From NCBI RefSeq assembly GCF_048595215.1, contig NZ_JBMDWJ010000320.1, positions 14,510-78,509 on the forward strand: a stretch of 64,000 nt of DNA. Reading direction: 5' to 3'. Made by a program: the position numbers and the translations under genes. The notes beneath the pieces were generated by a model. The model saw only the letters and a program-made list of their open reading frames with translations. It was not told the DNA's origin and made no database searches. Shown piece by piece: positions 1 through 9,343 of this stretch. Position 1 is the stretch's first letter. Each line of letters starts with the position of its first letter. This DNA is from Siphonobacter sp048595215 (lineage in GTDB: Bacteria > Bacteroidota > Bacteroidia > Cytophagales > Spirosomataceae).

Positions 1-779
1 GCTTTCAGAGCATCCGCTTTGGTGATTTTTCCACCTTCGCCTGAGCCCTGAATGTCTTTCGGATTGATGCCTTTGTCCGCCAAAATAGCCGCCGCTACGG
101 GCGTTACGCCACTGGCTTTATCCGCTACCGGGGCCGAAGAGCCACCTGAAGCCGGAGCTGCTGCTGGAGCCGAAGGAGCCGCCGCCGGAGCACCGGCACC
201 TACCGTAATGGTAGCCACTACTGCACCGATTTCAAGCGTAGAGCCGGGTTCGGCAATAATGTGCAGCGTACCTGCCGCTTCCGCGGGCAGTTCAAACGTA
301 GCTTTATCGGATTCCAGTTCGCAGAGGATTTCGTCCATTTTCACGAAATCACCTTCTTTTTTATTCCAGTTGGCAATGGTAGCCTCGGTAACCGATTCGC
401 CCATTACCGGAATTTTCACTTCAATAGTTTTGGTCTCTTCCGCCTTTGCTTCAGGAGCAGGAGCCGGAGCGGCTTCGGGAGCCTGACCGTTGTTGGAGGC
501 CGCCGCCGGAGCTTCTTCTTGAGGAGCTTCGGGAGCTGCACCGTCCGTTGAAATCGAGCAGATGGGGGCTCCGATGGCGAGCGTATCACCTTCTTTCGCC
601 AGGATACGTAGCACACCCGCCGCTTCAGCGGGTAGCTCGAAAGTAGCCTTGTCAGACTCTAACTCGCATAATACCTCATCCATCTTTACCGTATCGCCAT
701 CTTTTTTATTCCAGGTGGCGATGGTAACCTCGGTGACGGATTCCCCCACGACGGGGACTTTCATTTCGATGATTGCCAT
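1..779 (-). CDS. odhB: 2-oxoglutarate dehydrogenase E2 (dihydrolipoyl succinyltransferase), N-terminal part
   Basis: This gene runs off the left edge; 259 codons are visible from an ATG at 777-779. The product carries succinyl groups on a swinging lipoyl arm in the 2-oxoglutarate dehydrogenase complex of the TCA cycle. Two lipoyl domains are seen in tandem (about residues 2-77 and 118-193), each with the motif ESDKA whose Lys44 or Lys159 would be lipoylated, joined by Ala/Pro/Glu-rich linkers. A peripheral-subunit-binding segment starts near residue 224. The catalytic domain lies outside the window. It sits directly downstream of the E1 gene on the same strand, which favours the 2-oxoglutarate over the pyruvate complex. 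Two lipoyl domains are more than the single one of the classic E. coli enzyme. Confidence 0.9.
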   Translation of the reverse strand, partial: MAIIEMKVPVVGESVTEVTIATWNKKDGDTVKMDEVLCELESDKATFELPAEAAGVLRILAKEGDTLAIGAPICSISTDGAAPEAPQEEAPAAASNNGQAPEAAPAPAPEAKAEETKTIEVKIPVMGESVTEATIANWNKKEGDFVKMDEILCELESDKATFELPAEAAGTLHIIAEPGSTLEIGAVVATITVGAGAPAAAPSAPAAAPASGGSSAPVADKASGVTPVAAAILADKGINPKDIQGSGEGGKITKADALK

Positions 780-829
780 GATTGGGTACTTCCCAGGAGG
801 GAGGATTCGTTCGGTTTTATAATCAAATG

Positions 830-871
830 GCCGAATTCAGGCTAAACGCCACCTGAATTCGGCTTTTTATT
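830..871 (+). terminator. Hairpin with T-run in the E1-E2 spacer
   Basis: Perfect 12-bp arms at 830-841 and 852-863 are followed by TTTTTATT on the plus strand. The T-run faces the plus strand while both flanking genes are read on the minus strand. It would therefore end antisense transcription, or act as a processing or stability hairpin in the odhA-odhB message, rather than as a normal terminator. Confidence 0.5.
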
Positions 872-873
872 GG

Positions 874-3657
874 TTAAGCAAAGGCTTCCTGAATCAGGGC
901 TGCTTGTTCTTCACTATGTGTTTTGAGGAACCCGGTGGCCGGAGAAGCAGACGTTTTACGCGAAATCACTCCCATACCCACACCACAACCAAATTCACGT
1001 AAGATAAACGACCAGTAGCCCATGTTTTTGGGTTCTTCCTGTACCCAGTACACTTTAGCTTTGGCGTATTTGCCCAGTTCCTGTTGAATCTGTTTCAGCG
1101 GCAGCGGATGCAGTTGCTCAACCCGAACAATCGCTACGTCTTTCCGCTGATCTTTCTGCTGTTTGTCGAGTAAGTCGTAGTATACTTTACCCGTACACAG
1201 CAGGACTTTCTTCACTTCTTTCGTATTCACGTACGAATCGCCAATTACTTCCCGGAAGCCACCTGTGGTCAGATCTTCAAGCGGGGATACGTTGAGCGGA
1301 TGCCGCAACATGGATTTGGGAGACATGATCACCAGCGGTTTCCGGAAATCCCAAGTCAGCTGACGCCGCATGAGGTGGAAAATGTTGGCTGGTGTCGTCA
1401 CGTTGGCTACCACCATGTTATAGTCACCGCACAATTGCAGGAAGCGTTCGGGGCGGGCATTCGAGTGCTCCGGACCCTGACCTTCGTAGCCGTGGGGCAG
1501 TAACATCACCAGACCATTCTGCAGACCCCATTTCGATTCGCAGGAGCTGACAAACTGGTCAATAATGATTTGAGCACCGTTGGCGAAGTCACCAAACTGA
1601 GCTTCCCAGATCACCAGGGCGTGAGCGTTGGCCATCGAGTAACCAAACTCAAAGCCGAGTACACCGTATTCCGAAAGAAGGGAGTTGAAGATTTGCATCT
1701 GCTCCTGACCTTCTTCGATGTGGTCGATCTGCGTATAGGTCTTGTTATTTTCGGCGTCGTGCAGAACCGCGTGACGGTGGCTAAAGGTGCCCCGTTGTAC
1801 GTCCTGACCCGTCATCCGTACCGTTTTACCTTCCATCAGCAACGAACCGTAGGCCATCAACTCAGCCGTAGCCCAGTTCACCTGACCGTTTTCCTCCAGT
1901 AATTTCTTCCGGTCGGAAATCAGTTTGTCGATCTGCTTAAGCGGTTTAAAACCTTCGGGCAGCGTCGTCAGGGCTTTGAAAATTTTATCCAGATTCTCGC
2001 GGGAAACGCTCGTATCGGGTGATTGCTCGAAATCTTCCGCCGAACCGTACCGCAGGGCTTTCCAGTCTTCGTCGAGTTTGAGCGGGTGGAATACCGGAGC
2101 TTCGGCCTGCTTCACGCCATCCAGACGATCCTGGAGGAATTGCTTGAATTCAGCTTCCATGCCCTTGGCCAGCTTGGCATCTACTTTACCCCGGCTAACC
2201 AGTTGCTCGTTGTAGAGTTCGAGTACGTTCTTGTGCAGTTTAATCTGCGAGTACATCGTCGGTTGGGTGAAAGACGGTTCATCTGACTCGTTGTGTCCCC
2301 AGCGACGGTAGCAAAGCATGTTAATGAATACGTCCTGATTGAATTCCTGACGGTATTCAACGGCCATTTTCGATACGAACATGACAGCTTCCGGATCGTC
2401 ACCGTTCACGTGGAATACGGGGGCGTCGATGATTTTGGCAATGTCCGTACAGTAAATTGCCGAACGGCCTTCCGCTGCATCCGTCGTAAAACCAATCTGG
2501 TTGTTGATGACGAAGTGAATGGTACCCCCCGTTTTGTAGGCGGGAAGTTTCGCCATTTGCGTCACTTCATACACAATACCCTGACCCGCTACGGCGGCAT
2601 CGCCGTGAATCAGGATGGGCATAACCTTATCGTAATCGCCTTCGAAAATCCCGTCGGCCCGGCTACGTACGAAACCTTCCACCACGGGGTTTACCGTTTC
2701 CAGGTGCGAAGGGTTCGGAGCCAGTTTCAGGCTTACTTCCGTTCCTTTGGGCGTTACGTGGGTGCTTGAGTAACCCAGGTGATATTTTACGTCTCCGCCA
2801 AAGTTAATGTCGTTGGGGAGGTTGTCTTCCAGTTCAGGTACCTGTCCTACGAAACCACTGATGATTTCATCGTAGGATTTATGCATGATGTTTACCAGCA
2901 CGTTCAGACGGCCCCGGTGAGCCATCCCGATCATCACTTCTTTCACGCCCATGTCGGCAGACGTATTGATGATCGTATCCAGGGAAGAAATCGTTGCTTC
3001 GCCACCTTCCAGCGAGAAGCGTTTCTGACCCAGGAATTTCGTGTGCAGGAATTGCTCGAACGTAACGGCTTCGTTGAGCTTCTTCAGAATGCGTTCTTTT
3101 TCTTCTTTTGTCGGATCGAATACCAGAGCGGCTTTCTCAATCTGATTCCGTAGCCACTCTTTTTCTTCCATGTTCCGCACGTACATGTACTCGAAACCAA
3201 TGTTGCCCGCGTAGATTTTCTCCAGAGCGGCCATGATTTCGCGTAAGGTAGCCGAACGACCCAGCAAGAAATGACCGGCTTCGAAAACCGTATCCAGATC
3301 TTTTTCGGAAAGCTTATAATCTTCCAGCGTCAGACGGGCCTCCACGTTACGATCGTAACCCAGCGGATTGGTTTTCGCCAGCAAGTGACCGCGTGAACGA
3401 TACGCTTTAATCAAACTCAGTACGGAGCCTTCTTTGGCGATAAGGCCCGCATCGGCTGGTTTAGCCTGACCATTAGAAGTTCCGTTGGAAGAAACGCCAT
3501 TGGTGGCTCCTTTTTCACCGTAAATGGCGGAAAAATCGTAGCCTTTAAAGAAGTTTTGCCAGCTCGTATCGACGCTGGAAGGGTCCTGTTGGTATTTATC
3601 GTACAAGTCGGAAATGTAATCCACGTCCGCATTGGCGATATATGAATATTGGTCCAT
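874..3657 (-). CDS. sucA: 2-oxoglutarate dehydrogenase E1 component
   Basis: Thiamine-diphosphate-dependent decarboxylase of the 2-oxoglutarate dehydrogenase complex (TCA cycle, cytoplasm). The 927 residues match the usual E1o length. Residues 10-40 form the short N-terminal E2-docking segment typical of E1o (SDLYDKYQQDP). The cofactor region includes GDAAVAGQG and NNQIGFTT. The C-terminal transketolase-like half has FEFGYSMAN, LPHGYEGQGPEHSNAR and MSPKSMLRHP. The start is an ATG at 3655-3657. A possible -7 element (TACCTTTG read on the minus strand, 3684-3691) lies just upstream, but I see no good -33 box. The E2 gene follows after 94 bases, so the two are probably one operon. Confidence 0.97.
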   Translation of the reverse strand: MDQYSYIANADVDYISDLYDKYQQDPSSVDTSWQNFFKGYDFSAIYGEKGATNGVSSNGTSNGQAKPADAGLIAKEGSVLSLIKAYRSRGHLLAKTNPLGYDRNVEARLTLEDYKLSEKDLDTVFEAGHFLLGRSATLREIMAALEKIYAGNIGFEYMYVRNMEEKEWLRNQIEKAALVFDPTKEEKERILKKLNEAVTFEQFLHTKFLGQKRFSLEGGEATISSLDTIINTSADMGVKEVMIGMAHRGRLNVLVNIMHKSYDEIISGFVGQVPELEDNLPNDINFGGDVKYHLGYSSTHVTPKGTEVSLKLAPNPSHLETVNPVVEGFVRSRADGIFEGDYDKVMPILIHGDAAVAGQGIVYEVTQMAKLPAYKTGGTIHFVINNQIGFTTDAAEGRSAIYCTDIAKIIDAPVFHVNGDDPEAVMFVSKMAVEYRQEFNQDVFINMLCYRRWGHNESDEPSFTQPTMYSQIKLHKNVLELYNEQLVSRGKVDAKLAKGMEAEFKQFLQDRLDGVKQAEAPVFHPLKLDEDWKALRYGSAEDFEQSPDTSVSRENLDKIFKALTTLPEGFKPLKQIDKLISDRKKLLEENGQVNWATAELMAYGSLLMEGKTVRMTGQDVQRGTFSHRHAVLHDAENNKTYTQIDHIEEGQEQMQIFNSLLSEYGVLGFEFGYSMANAHALVIWEAQFGDFANGAQIIIDQFVSSCESKWGLQNGLVMLLPHGYEGQGPEHSNARPERFLQLCGDYNMVVANVTTPANIFHLMRRQLTWDFRKPLVIMSPKSMLRHPLNVSPLEDLTTGGFREVIGDSYVNTKEVKKVLLCTGKVYYDLLDKQQKDQRKDVAIVRVEQLHPLPLKQIQQELGKYAKAKVYWVQEEPKNMGYWSFILREFGCGVGMGVISRKTSASPATGFLKTHSEEQAALIQEAFA

Positions 3658-3993
3658 ATCTGAAAACTGCTCGAATAATTGGGCAAAGGTAGGGGATGCA
3701 AAAGACTGAGAAGGAAAATATTCTCAAATTTCCTCAAAATTTCCGCCAAAAAGGTATAGCTTGAAAAAACACACATTTGTCGCGAGCTCTAAAGCAAGCT
3801 TGAGCGGCTTTGAACGACGGGCTAAGGATACGGTTGCATGGGTTGGTAGTTTGATGATTCAGTGAAGTCAAAGCATTGGTTAAGAAGTAAAAGCCTTTCG
3901 TTAACGGGAATTTCTCGCCGAGAAAAGCCTTTGGTTCTGTAACGTTATACAAATGATTTTGTTCAATAATTGTTGAATAAGCCCTGGGACTTT
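3658..3993. other. Intergenic region upstream of sucA
   Basis: No gene is seen here. The stretch holds the probable sucA promoter (candidate -7 at 3684-3691, minus strand) and a short perfect palindrome at 3911-3925 (TTTCTCG, centre, CGAGAAA) that is too small and too poorly followed by T to call a terminator. Confidence 0.6.
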
Positions 3994-5469
3994 CTAGCGA
4001 CCGGTTTCGGGAACCATCCCGGCGACAATACGGGCTGAAAATAAACACAACGGAATTCCGCCGCCCGGATGTACACTACCGCCCACGAAATACAAATTTT
4101 TGATACGAGACGAAAAATTGGGGTGCCGCAAAAAGGCTGCAAACCGATTATTAGACGATGTTCCGTAGAGGGCTCCCTGATAGGAAGAGGTACGAAGTTC
4201 AATACTTCGGGGGTCTAGTACCGATTCACTCTCAATGAATGATTCTACGTCCACGCCCAAACTCCGGCTGACTTTCGCCAATATAGCTTGTCGAGTCTGG
4301 GCAATGATGGTGTCCCAGTCCTGACCCTCGTTGGCGGGAGCGTTGATGAGTACAAACCAGTTTTCACCGCCTGTGGGGGCATCATCCTTCTTGATTTTCG
4401 AGCTGATGTGCAGGTAGACGGTAGGATCGTAGTAAATAGTTTTATATTGAAACTGGTGTTCGAATTCGGCCTTGTAATCGTTCGAAAAGAAAATATTATG
4501 TACGCCCAGTTCCGCAAATTCCCGCCGTACGCCCCAGTAGAAGATCAGACCTGAACCCGAACGGGGTTGTTGCAACGTACGTTCCGGAGCTTTCTCCGTA
4601 GGAAGCAGTTTTCGGTACGTAGGCGTAATGTCCATGTTCGAGACAACTATACTACAGGGAATTTCCTGACCCTGCACCACCACACCGACGGCTTTTCCGT
4701 CGCGTACCTGAATGCGTTCCACTTTGGATTGGTACCGAAACTGAACTCCTTTTCGCTCGGCCAGAGCGACCAGACTCTCGGTGATACTGACCATCCCTTT
4801 TTTCGGAAAGTACGCTCCGATGTTGTACTCCAGGTGCGGAATCATATTGAGCAACGCGGGCGTCTGATACGGATCGGAGCCGTTATACGTCGCGTAGCGG
4901 TTGAAAAGTTGTACGACTTTCGCCTGTTGAAAACGCTGTTCGTTCGCCTGATTCATGGTACCCAAAACCCCCAGTCGCGGAAAATTCAGGTAGCCTCGCA
5001 GGGCCTTTCGACTGAGCCAGGTGGACGCTTTATGCAAGGAATCTTTTAGGAAAAGCTGTTCCGTAACATCATACTGAAAGGCACTGTGCTGAAGGAAGTT
5101 ACGGACGTGAGCGGCTGGTTCGCCGAGGGTTTGTTCCACTTCCTGAGCAAACTGGTCCGGATTCGCCGAGGCCGTCAGTCGCGTGCCATCATCCCAGAAA
5201 TAATGACAGATGTCGGGCAGGCGTTCGTAGGTGAAATGCTGCTTGGGATCTTCGCCCGCCAGTATAAAAAGCTCCTCGACCAACTGAGGCATGGTAAAAA
5301 GCGAAGGCCCCGCATCGAAGCGATACCCTTTTTCTTCGAAGGCCGATAACTTGCCGCCGGGATACGTATTCGCCTCAAATACGGTAACGGAATAGCCCTT
5401 CACCGCTAAACGTATAGCGGTGGCAATACCGCCGATGCCCGCTCCGATAACGGCTGCCGTTTGATTCAT
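3994..5469 (-). CDS. crtD: Carotenoid desaturase, CrtI/CrtD family
   Basis: FAD-dependent desaturase of the phytoene desaturase family; 491 residues, the usual size. The N-terminal dinucleotide-binding motif is GAGIGGIATAIRLA (residues 9-22), followed by FEANTYPGGKLS and FDAGPSLFTMPQLV, which are typical of the family. The C-terminal FAD-binding segment is FVGGSVHPGGGIPL. The sequence looks closest to the CrtD (1-hydroxycarotenoid 3,4-desaturase) type of Bacteroidota that finishes acyclic or monocyclic carotenoids such as saproxanthin or myxol-like pigments. No other crt gene is in the window, so CrtI cannot be excluded. The start is the ATG at 5467-5469. Confidence 0.8.
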   Translation of the reverse strand: MNQTAAVIGAGIGGIATAIRLAVKGYSVTVFEANTYPGGKLSAFEEKGYRFDAGPSLFTMPQLVEELFILAGEDPKQHFTYERLPDICHYFWDDGTRLTASANPDQFAQEVEQTLGEPAAHVRNFLQHSAFQYDVTEQLFLKDSLHKASTWLSRKALRGYLNFPRLGVLGTMNQANEQRFQQAKVVQLFNRYATYNGSDPYQTPALLNMIPHLEYNIGAYFPKKGMVSITESLVALAERKGVQFRYQSKVERIQVRDGKAVGVVVQGQEIPCSIVVSNMDITPTYRKLLPTEKAPERTLQQPRSGSGLIFYWGVRREFAELGVHNIFFSNDYKAEFEHQFQYKTIYYDPTVYLHISSKIKKDDAPTGGENWFVLINAPANEGQDWDTIIAQTRQAILAKVSRSLGVDVESFIESESVLDPRSIELRTSSYQGALYGTSSNNRFAAFLRHPNFSSRIKNLYFVGGSVHPGGGIPLCLFSARIVAGMVPETGR

Positions 5470-5669
5470 GGATTCCTACTGTTTTTGAATACGTAAGCAG
5501 AAAACAGGGGGAATGTTTAAAAAGAATGATCGCGACTCTTTGCAAACTTATCGCTGTAGTTTTTCTTATGATCGCTATCGTTTATATGGTCATACAGGTA
5601 TTTGGCGAAATATTTATACCTTTAGTGGACGGTACTTCCCAATTTTAGTAAACCTTTTTATCGACGGAT

Positions 5670-6932
5670 ATGAAAAAAATTTTCCTCGCTTTACCCTTGA
5701 TTGGTTTAAGCCAACTGGTATCAGCACAACAGGATGCCAAGGTGATTGAAAAAGCCAAGAAAATTCACGCCAAGGTGTTCACGCTGGATACTCACGCCGA
5801 TACGCCGATGCGGATGGTCGGAAAAGGCTTTGACATTTCGAAAGATAATACGCCCGCACCCGGAACGGCTACGGGTTTTGATTCCAAGATTGATTTTCCC
5901 CGCATGAAAAAAGGCGGCGTAGACGGGATTTTCTTCGCCGTATACCAGGGACAGGGGCCGCGTACGCCCGAGGCCAACGCTAAGGTTCAGCAAATGGCGA
6001 TGACGATCCTGGATTCAATGTACGCCCAGATTAATCGCCATCCGGAAATGGGCAAAATTGTAACGACGCAGGAAGAGGCGATGGCTCAGGAAAAAGCGGG
6101 CAAACGTTCAATTTTTATTGGGATGGAAAACGGCTATCAAATCGGAAACGATCTGTCGCTGCTTCAGAAGTTTTACGATCGGGGTGTACGCTACATGACG
6201 CTTTCTCACTCGGCAAATAACGATATCTGCGATTCATCGACCGATCCCAAAGGACCGGAATTCAACGGCCTGAGTCCCTTCGGCGAGAAAGTAGTCGCGG
6301 AGATGAATCGTCTCGGCATGATTATCGACATTTCGCACGTATCTGACAGTACGGTTTGGGATTTGATCAAACTGTCAAAAGCTCCCATCGTCGCTACGCA
6401 CTCCGATGCCTGGTCGGTACTCAACCATCCCCGAAACTTAAACGATGACTTACTGCGGGCCGTTGCCAAAAAAGGTGGCGTAGTGCAGTTGAACTTGCTG
6501 AGTAGCTATATTAAGGAAGCTCCGAAAAATCCCGAACGCGAGGCGGCCACGGCTGAAATCCGTAAGAAGTATACGGCAGGTGGAGCCATGACGGATGAGC
6601 AGATGAAAGCCATGCGGACGGAAATGCGGGAACTGAGCAAGAAATATCCCGTACCGCTGGCTACAGTAAAAGATGCGATTGATCACCTCGACCATTTTGT
6701 GAAAATCATGGGCGTAGATCACGTGGGCATCGGCGGCGATTACGACGGCGGGGGTTACCTGGCCGATTGTTTCGATATTTCTGAATACGAAAACCTGACG
6801 ATTGAAATGGTTCGTCGCGGCTATAGCGAAAAGGACCTGAAGAAAATCTGGGGCGATAACTTTTTCCGGGTGATGAAGGATGTTAAGAAAGTAGGCGAGA
6901 AAATCCGGAGCGGCGACATGGCTATGCGATAA
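5670..6932 (+). CDS. Secreted membrane dipeptidase (peptidase family M19)
   Basis: Zinc-dependent dipeptidase of the renal dipeptidase family; 420 residues. Residues 1-20 form a signal peptide ending ...LVSAQQ, so the enzyme acts in the periplasm or outside. Binuclear zinc ligands expected for M19 are visible: His42 and Asp44 (DTHAD), bridging Glu153 (GMEN), His223 (DISHVSD) and His244 (ATHSD). Near the C-terminus VGIGGDYDGGG carries the substrate-pocket Asp. An insertion of about 40 charged residues (around 285-325) is rich in Lys/Glu/Met. The gene stands alone and is followed by a strong terminator. Confidence 0.92.
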   Translation: MKKIFLALPLIGLSQLVSAQQDAKVIEKAKKIHAKVFTLDTHADTPMRMVGKGFDISKDNTPAPGTATGFDSKIDFPRMKKGGVDGIFFAVYQGQGPRTPEANAKVQQMAMTILDSMYAQINRHPEMGKIVTTQEEAMAQEKAGKRSIFIGMENGYQIGNDLSLLQKFYDRGVRYMTLSHSANNDICDSSTDPKGPEFNGLSPFGEKVVAEMNRLGMIIDISHVSDSTVWDLIKLSKAPIVATHSDAWSVLNHPRNLNDDLLRAVAKKGGVVQLNLLSSYIKEAPKNPEREAATAEIRKKYTAGGAMTDEQMKAMRTEMRELSKKYPVPLATVKDAIDHLDHFVKIMGVDHVGIGGDYDGGGYLADCFDISEYENLTIEMVRRGYSEKDLKKIWGDNFFRVMKDVKKVGEKIRSGDMAMR

Positions 6933-6961
6933 AACCGAGGATTTCAACCCACCAAAAATAG

Positions 6962-6996
6962 AACGTCCCTGACTGTACGAGTCAGGGACGTTTTTA
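6962..6996 (+). terminator. Rho-independent terminator after M19 dipeptidase
   Basis: A perfect 13-bp stem (6962-6974 with 6980-6992) and a 5-base loop are followed by TTTTTA. It lies 30 bases after the dipeptidase stop codon. Confidence 0.9.
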
Positions 6997-7128
6997 TTAC
7001 AGGTAAGTACTAATCGTTGATGCTACGAATAATAGGTTCGTTCCTTAACCTCATTGTTTATTACCTGGTATAACTTCATAGCCAACGAGGTACTAACAAC
7101 CAACAGCTATAAACACCAGCAGCTATAC

Positions 7129-9339
7129 CTAAATCAACTTGTCCGGCGTAATCGGTAATTCCCGGATCCGTTTCCCGGTGGCATTATACACGGCGTTGGC
7201 AATAGCTGGAGCCATCCCAATAATTGCGATTTCGCCCAAGCCTTTGGCTCCCATGGGGTTGATGTAGGGATCTTTTTTATCGACAAACAAGACATCAATA
7301 TCGGGAATGTCGGCATTGACGGGTACGTGATAATTGGCCAGATCATTGTTCACATACCGTCCGTAACGATGGTCAATCACGGCTTCTTCTTGTAAAGCCA
7401 TACCAATACCACCCACGGCTCCGCCCATCATCTGGCTGCTGGCCGTTTTATGATTCACAATCGTACCCGCATCTGCCACGGCTACGGCGTGTTTGACCCG
7501 TACTACGCCCGTTGTGGGGTGCACGTGAACTTTCACAAAGTGTACGGAGAAGGAGTACATGGCAAATTTCTTCCCTTCTTCACCTGGTTTCGCCTCCTTG
7601 GTTACTTCCAGCATTGGCAGATTATTCCGTTTCAGAATATCCGTGTAGGCAATACTGGCCGAGCGGTCAGTAGGGGAGCGAACGCGGCCCTCTTCGTAGA
7701 CCAGTGTATCAACTTTGGCTTTTTTCAGAGCATTACCCGAAAGTTCCACCAGTTGTTGCCGCAAAGCCATACAGGCTTCGTGTACCGCCGAACCTACCGA
7801 GGCTACCGTCGCCGAACCGCCCTGAATGGGAGCGTAGGGAAAGGCCGTTTCACCTAATTCAAATTTGATTCGGTCGGCGGGCATACCTAGCACTTCAGCG
7901 GCAATCTGTACCATGGCCGTACCCGTTCCCGGACCAATATCACTAGCCGCACTTTGGATGAGCAAGGTACCATCTGCCTTGAGCTGAGCCCGGGCCGTTG
8001 CCTCGCGTCGGTGGGCACCAAACGTACCCGTCGCCATTCCGTATCCCACCCACATTCCATTCTCCTGTTTACTGCGGGGCTCTTTCGGACGATTCGACCA
8101 ACCAATTTTGTCGGCACCCAACTGATACGCCTCCCGAACATGATTACTCGACCAAGGTAACTCCTGCTCGGGGTCTTTTTCGGGATAGTTTTTCATCCGT
8201 AACTCAATCGGATCCATGTTCAGGGCGTATGACAATTCATCAATCGCCGATTCCAAAGCAAAAGCTCCCGTCGCTTCGCCGGGTCCACGCATGGGAATGG
8301 GCGTACAAATGTCGAGCGGTATAACCCGATAGGTCGTATTGACGTTGGGCGAACGGTACAGAAACCGCGTCATCCCCACCGTTGCTTCGGTAAACTCCTC
8401 GTAATTACTGTTCTGAACATTGGCCCAGTGGGAAATCCCTACAAACTTTCCGTCTTTATTGGCTCCAATCCCTACTTTCTGGTGCGTATGCGGTCGGTAT
8501 CCGGCAATGGTAAACATCTGATCCCGCGTGATCACCAGTTTGACGGGACGCTGTACTTTCTGAGCCGCCAGTATCGTAGCAATTTCGTGCGGCCATACTC
8601 GTAGCGACATTCCAAAGGCTCCTCCCACAAACTGCGAATGAACGGATACGTTTTCTTTCGGAATCTTAAACGTATCGGCAATGACCTGCTGGGTCATTTT
8701 CACGCCCTGCGTCTTCGCGTATACGGTGATTTTGTCCGGACCTTCCCACTGAGCCAGAATGCCGTGTAATTCCATCGGATTATGTACTTCCGTAGGTTGG
8801 ATGTACTCGGCTTCAATCTTAACTGGGGCCGTTTGATACGCGTCTTTCTTGCCCCGCTGATAATCCTGCAGGGACTTGCTTTTGGGCGTAATCCCTTTAT
8901 CCAGATTGCTTTTGAGGTCGGTTTGATGCGAAAACTTTTCGTACTGAGCGGTCACCAGCGAGGCTGCGTAGGTAGCTCGTTCAAAGGTATCCGCTACAAC
9001 CATCGCGATGGGTTGGCCGTTGAAATAGACTTTGTTATCGTAAAAAGCCTTCATTCCGGGACCGCGTCCGGAAGACGTTTTGCTTGGTTCGTCCGTTTGG
9101 TACGCGGGTGTTTTTGGAGCGTTCAGGTGGGAAAGAACCGCTAGTACACCCGGAGCACTTTCGGCCTTTTTCGTATCCAGACTTTTTATCGCTCCTTTCG
9201 TAATCGTGCTCGGAACCAGTACCCCGTAGACCAAATTGGGTACTTCAAATTCGGCGAAATATTTGGCGGCCCCCGTCACTTTCAGCTGAGCATCGACGCG
9301 ACTCATGCGTCCGCCAATTCGTTCATCTTTATTTTTCAT
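7129..9339 (-). CDS. Molybdenum aldehyde/xanthine oxidoreductase, molybdopterin-binding subunit (PaoC/YagR-like)
   Basis: Large subunit of a xanthine oxidase-family enzyme (736 residues) that oxidises aldehydes or N-heterocycles at a molybdopterin-cytosine-dinucleotide cofactor. It has the two typical halves: the aldehyde oxidase a/b hammerhead at about residues 14-130, then the Mo-binding domains with VGGAFGMSLR, PMRGPGEATGAFALES and GGSATVASVGSAV. The catalytic Glu is in GAKGLGEIAIIG near the C-terminus. It is the last gene of a three-gene operon, 4 bases after the FAD subunit. In E. coli PaoABC the trimer is exported with the Tat signal of the small subunit, and the same arrangement is seen here. 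The cofactor-inserting chaperone (PaoD/XdhC) is not in the window. Confidence 0.93.
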   Translation of the reverse strand: MKNKDERIGGRMSRVDAQLKVTGAAKYFAEFEVPNLVYGVLVPSTITKGAIKSLDTKKAESAPGVLAVLSHLNAPKTPAYQTDEPSKTSSGRGPGMKAFYDNKVYFNGQPIAMVVADTFERATYAASLVTAQYEKFSHQTDLKSNLDKGITPKSKSLQDYQRGKKDAYQTAPVKIEAEYIQPTEVHNPMELHGILAQWEGPDKITVYAKTQGVKMTQQVIADTFKIPKENVSVHSQFVGGAFGMSLRVWPHEIATILAAQKVQRPVKLVITRDQMFTIAGYRPHTHQKVGIGANKDGKFVGISHWANVQNSNYEEFTEATVGMTRFLYRSPNVNTTYRVIPLDICTPIPMRGPGEATGAFALESAIDELSYALNMDPIELRMKNYPEKDPEQELPWSSNHVREAYQLGADKIGWSNRPKEPRSKQENGMWVGYGMATGTFGAHRREATARAQLKADGTLLIQSAASDIGPGTGTAMVQIAAEVLGMPADRIKFELGETAFPYAPIQGGSATVASVGSAVHEACMALRQQLVELSGNALKKAKVDTLVYEEGRVRSPTDRSASIAYTDILKRNNLPMLEVTKEAKPGEEGKKFAMYSFSVHFVKVHVHPTTGVVRVKHAVAVADAGTIVNHKTASSQMMGGAVGGIGMALQEEAVIDHRYGRYVNNDLANYHVPVNADIPDIDVLFVDKKDPYINPMGAKGLGEIAIIGMAPAIANAVYNATGKRIRELPITPDKLI

Positions 9340-9343
9340 GGGC

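Noticed and set aside
3777..3815. Similarity of GCAAGCTTGAGCGG to part of the 61.8 kb element
   Set aside because: Only about 14 bases match, too short to claim a repeat family.
5513..5749. 78-codon ORF upstream of and overlapping the M19 dipeptidase
   Set aside because: It overlaps the signal peptide region of a well-supported gene in another frame and has no recognisable content.
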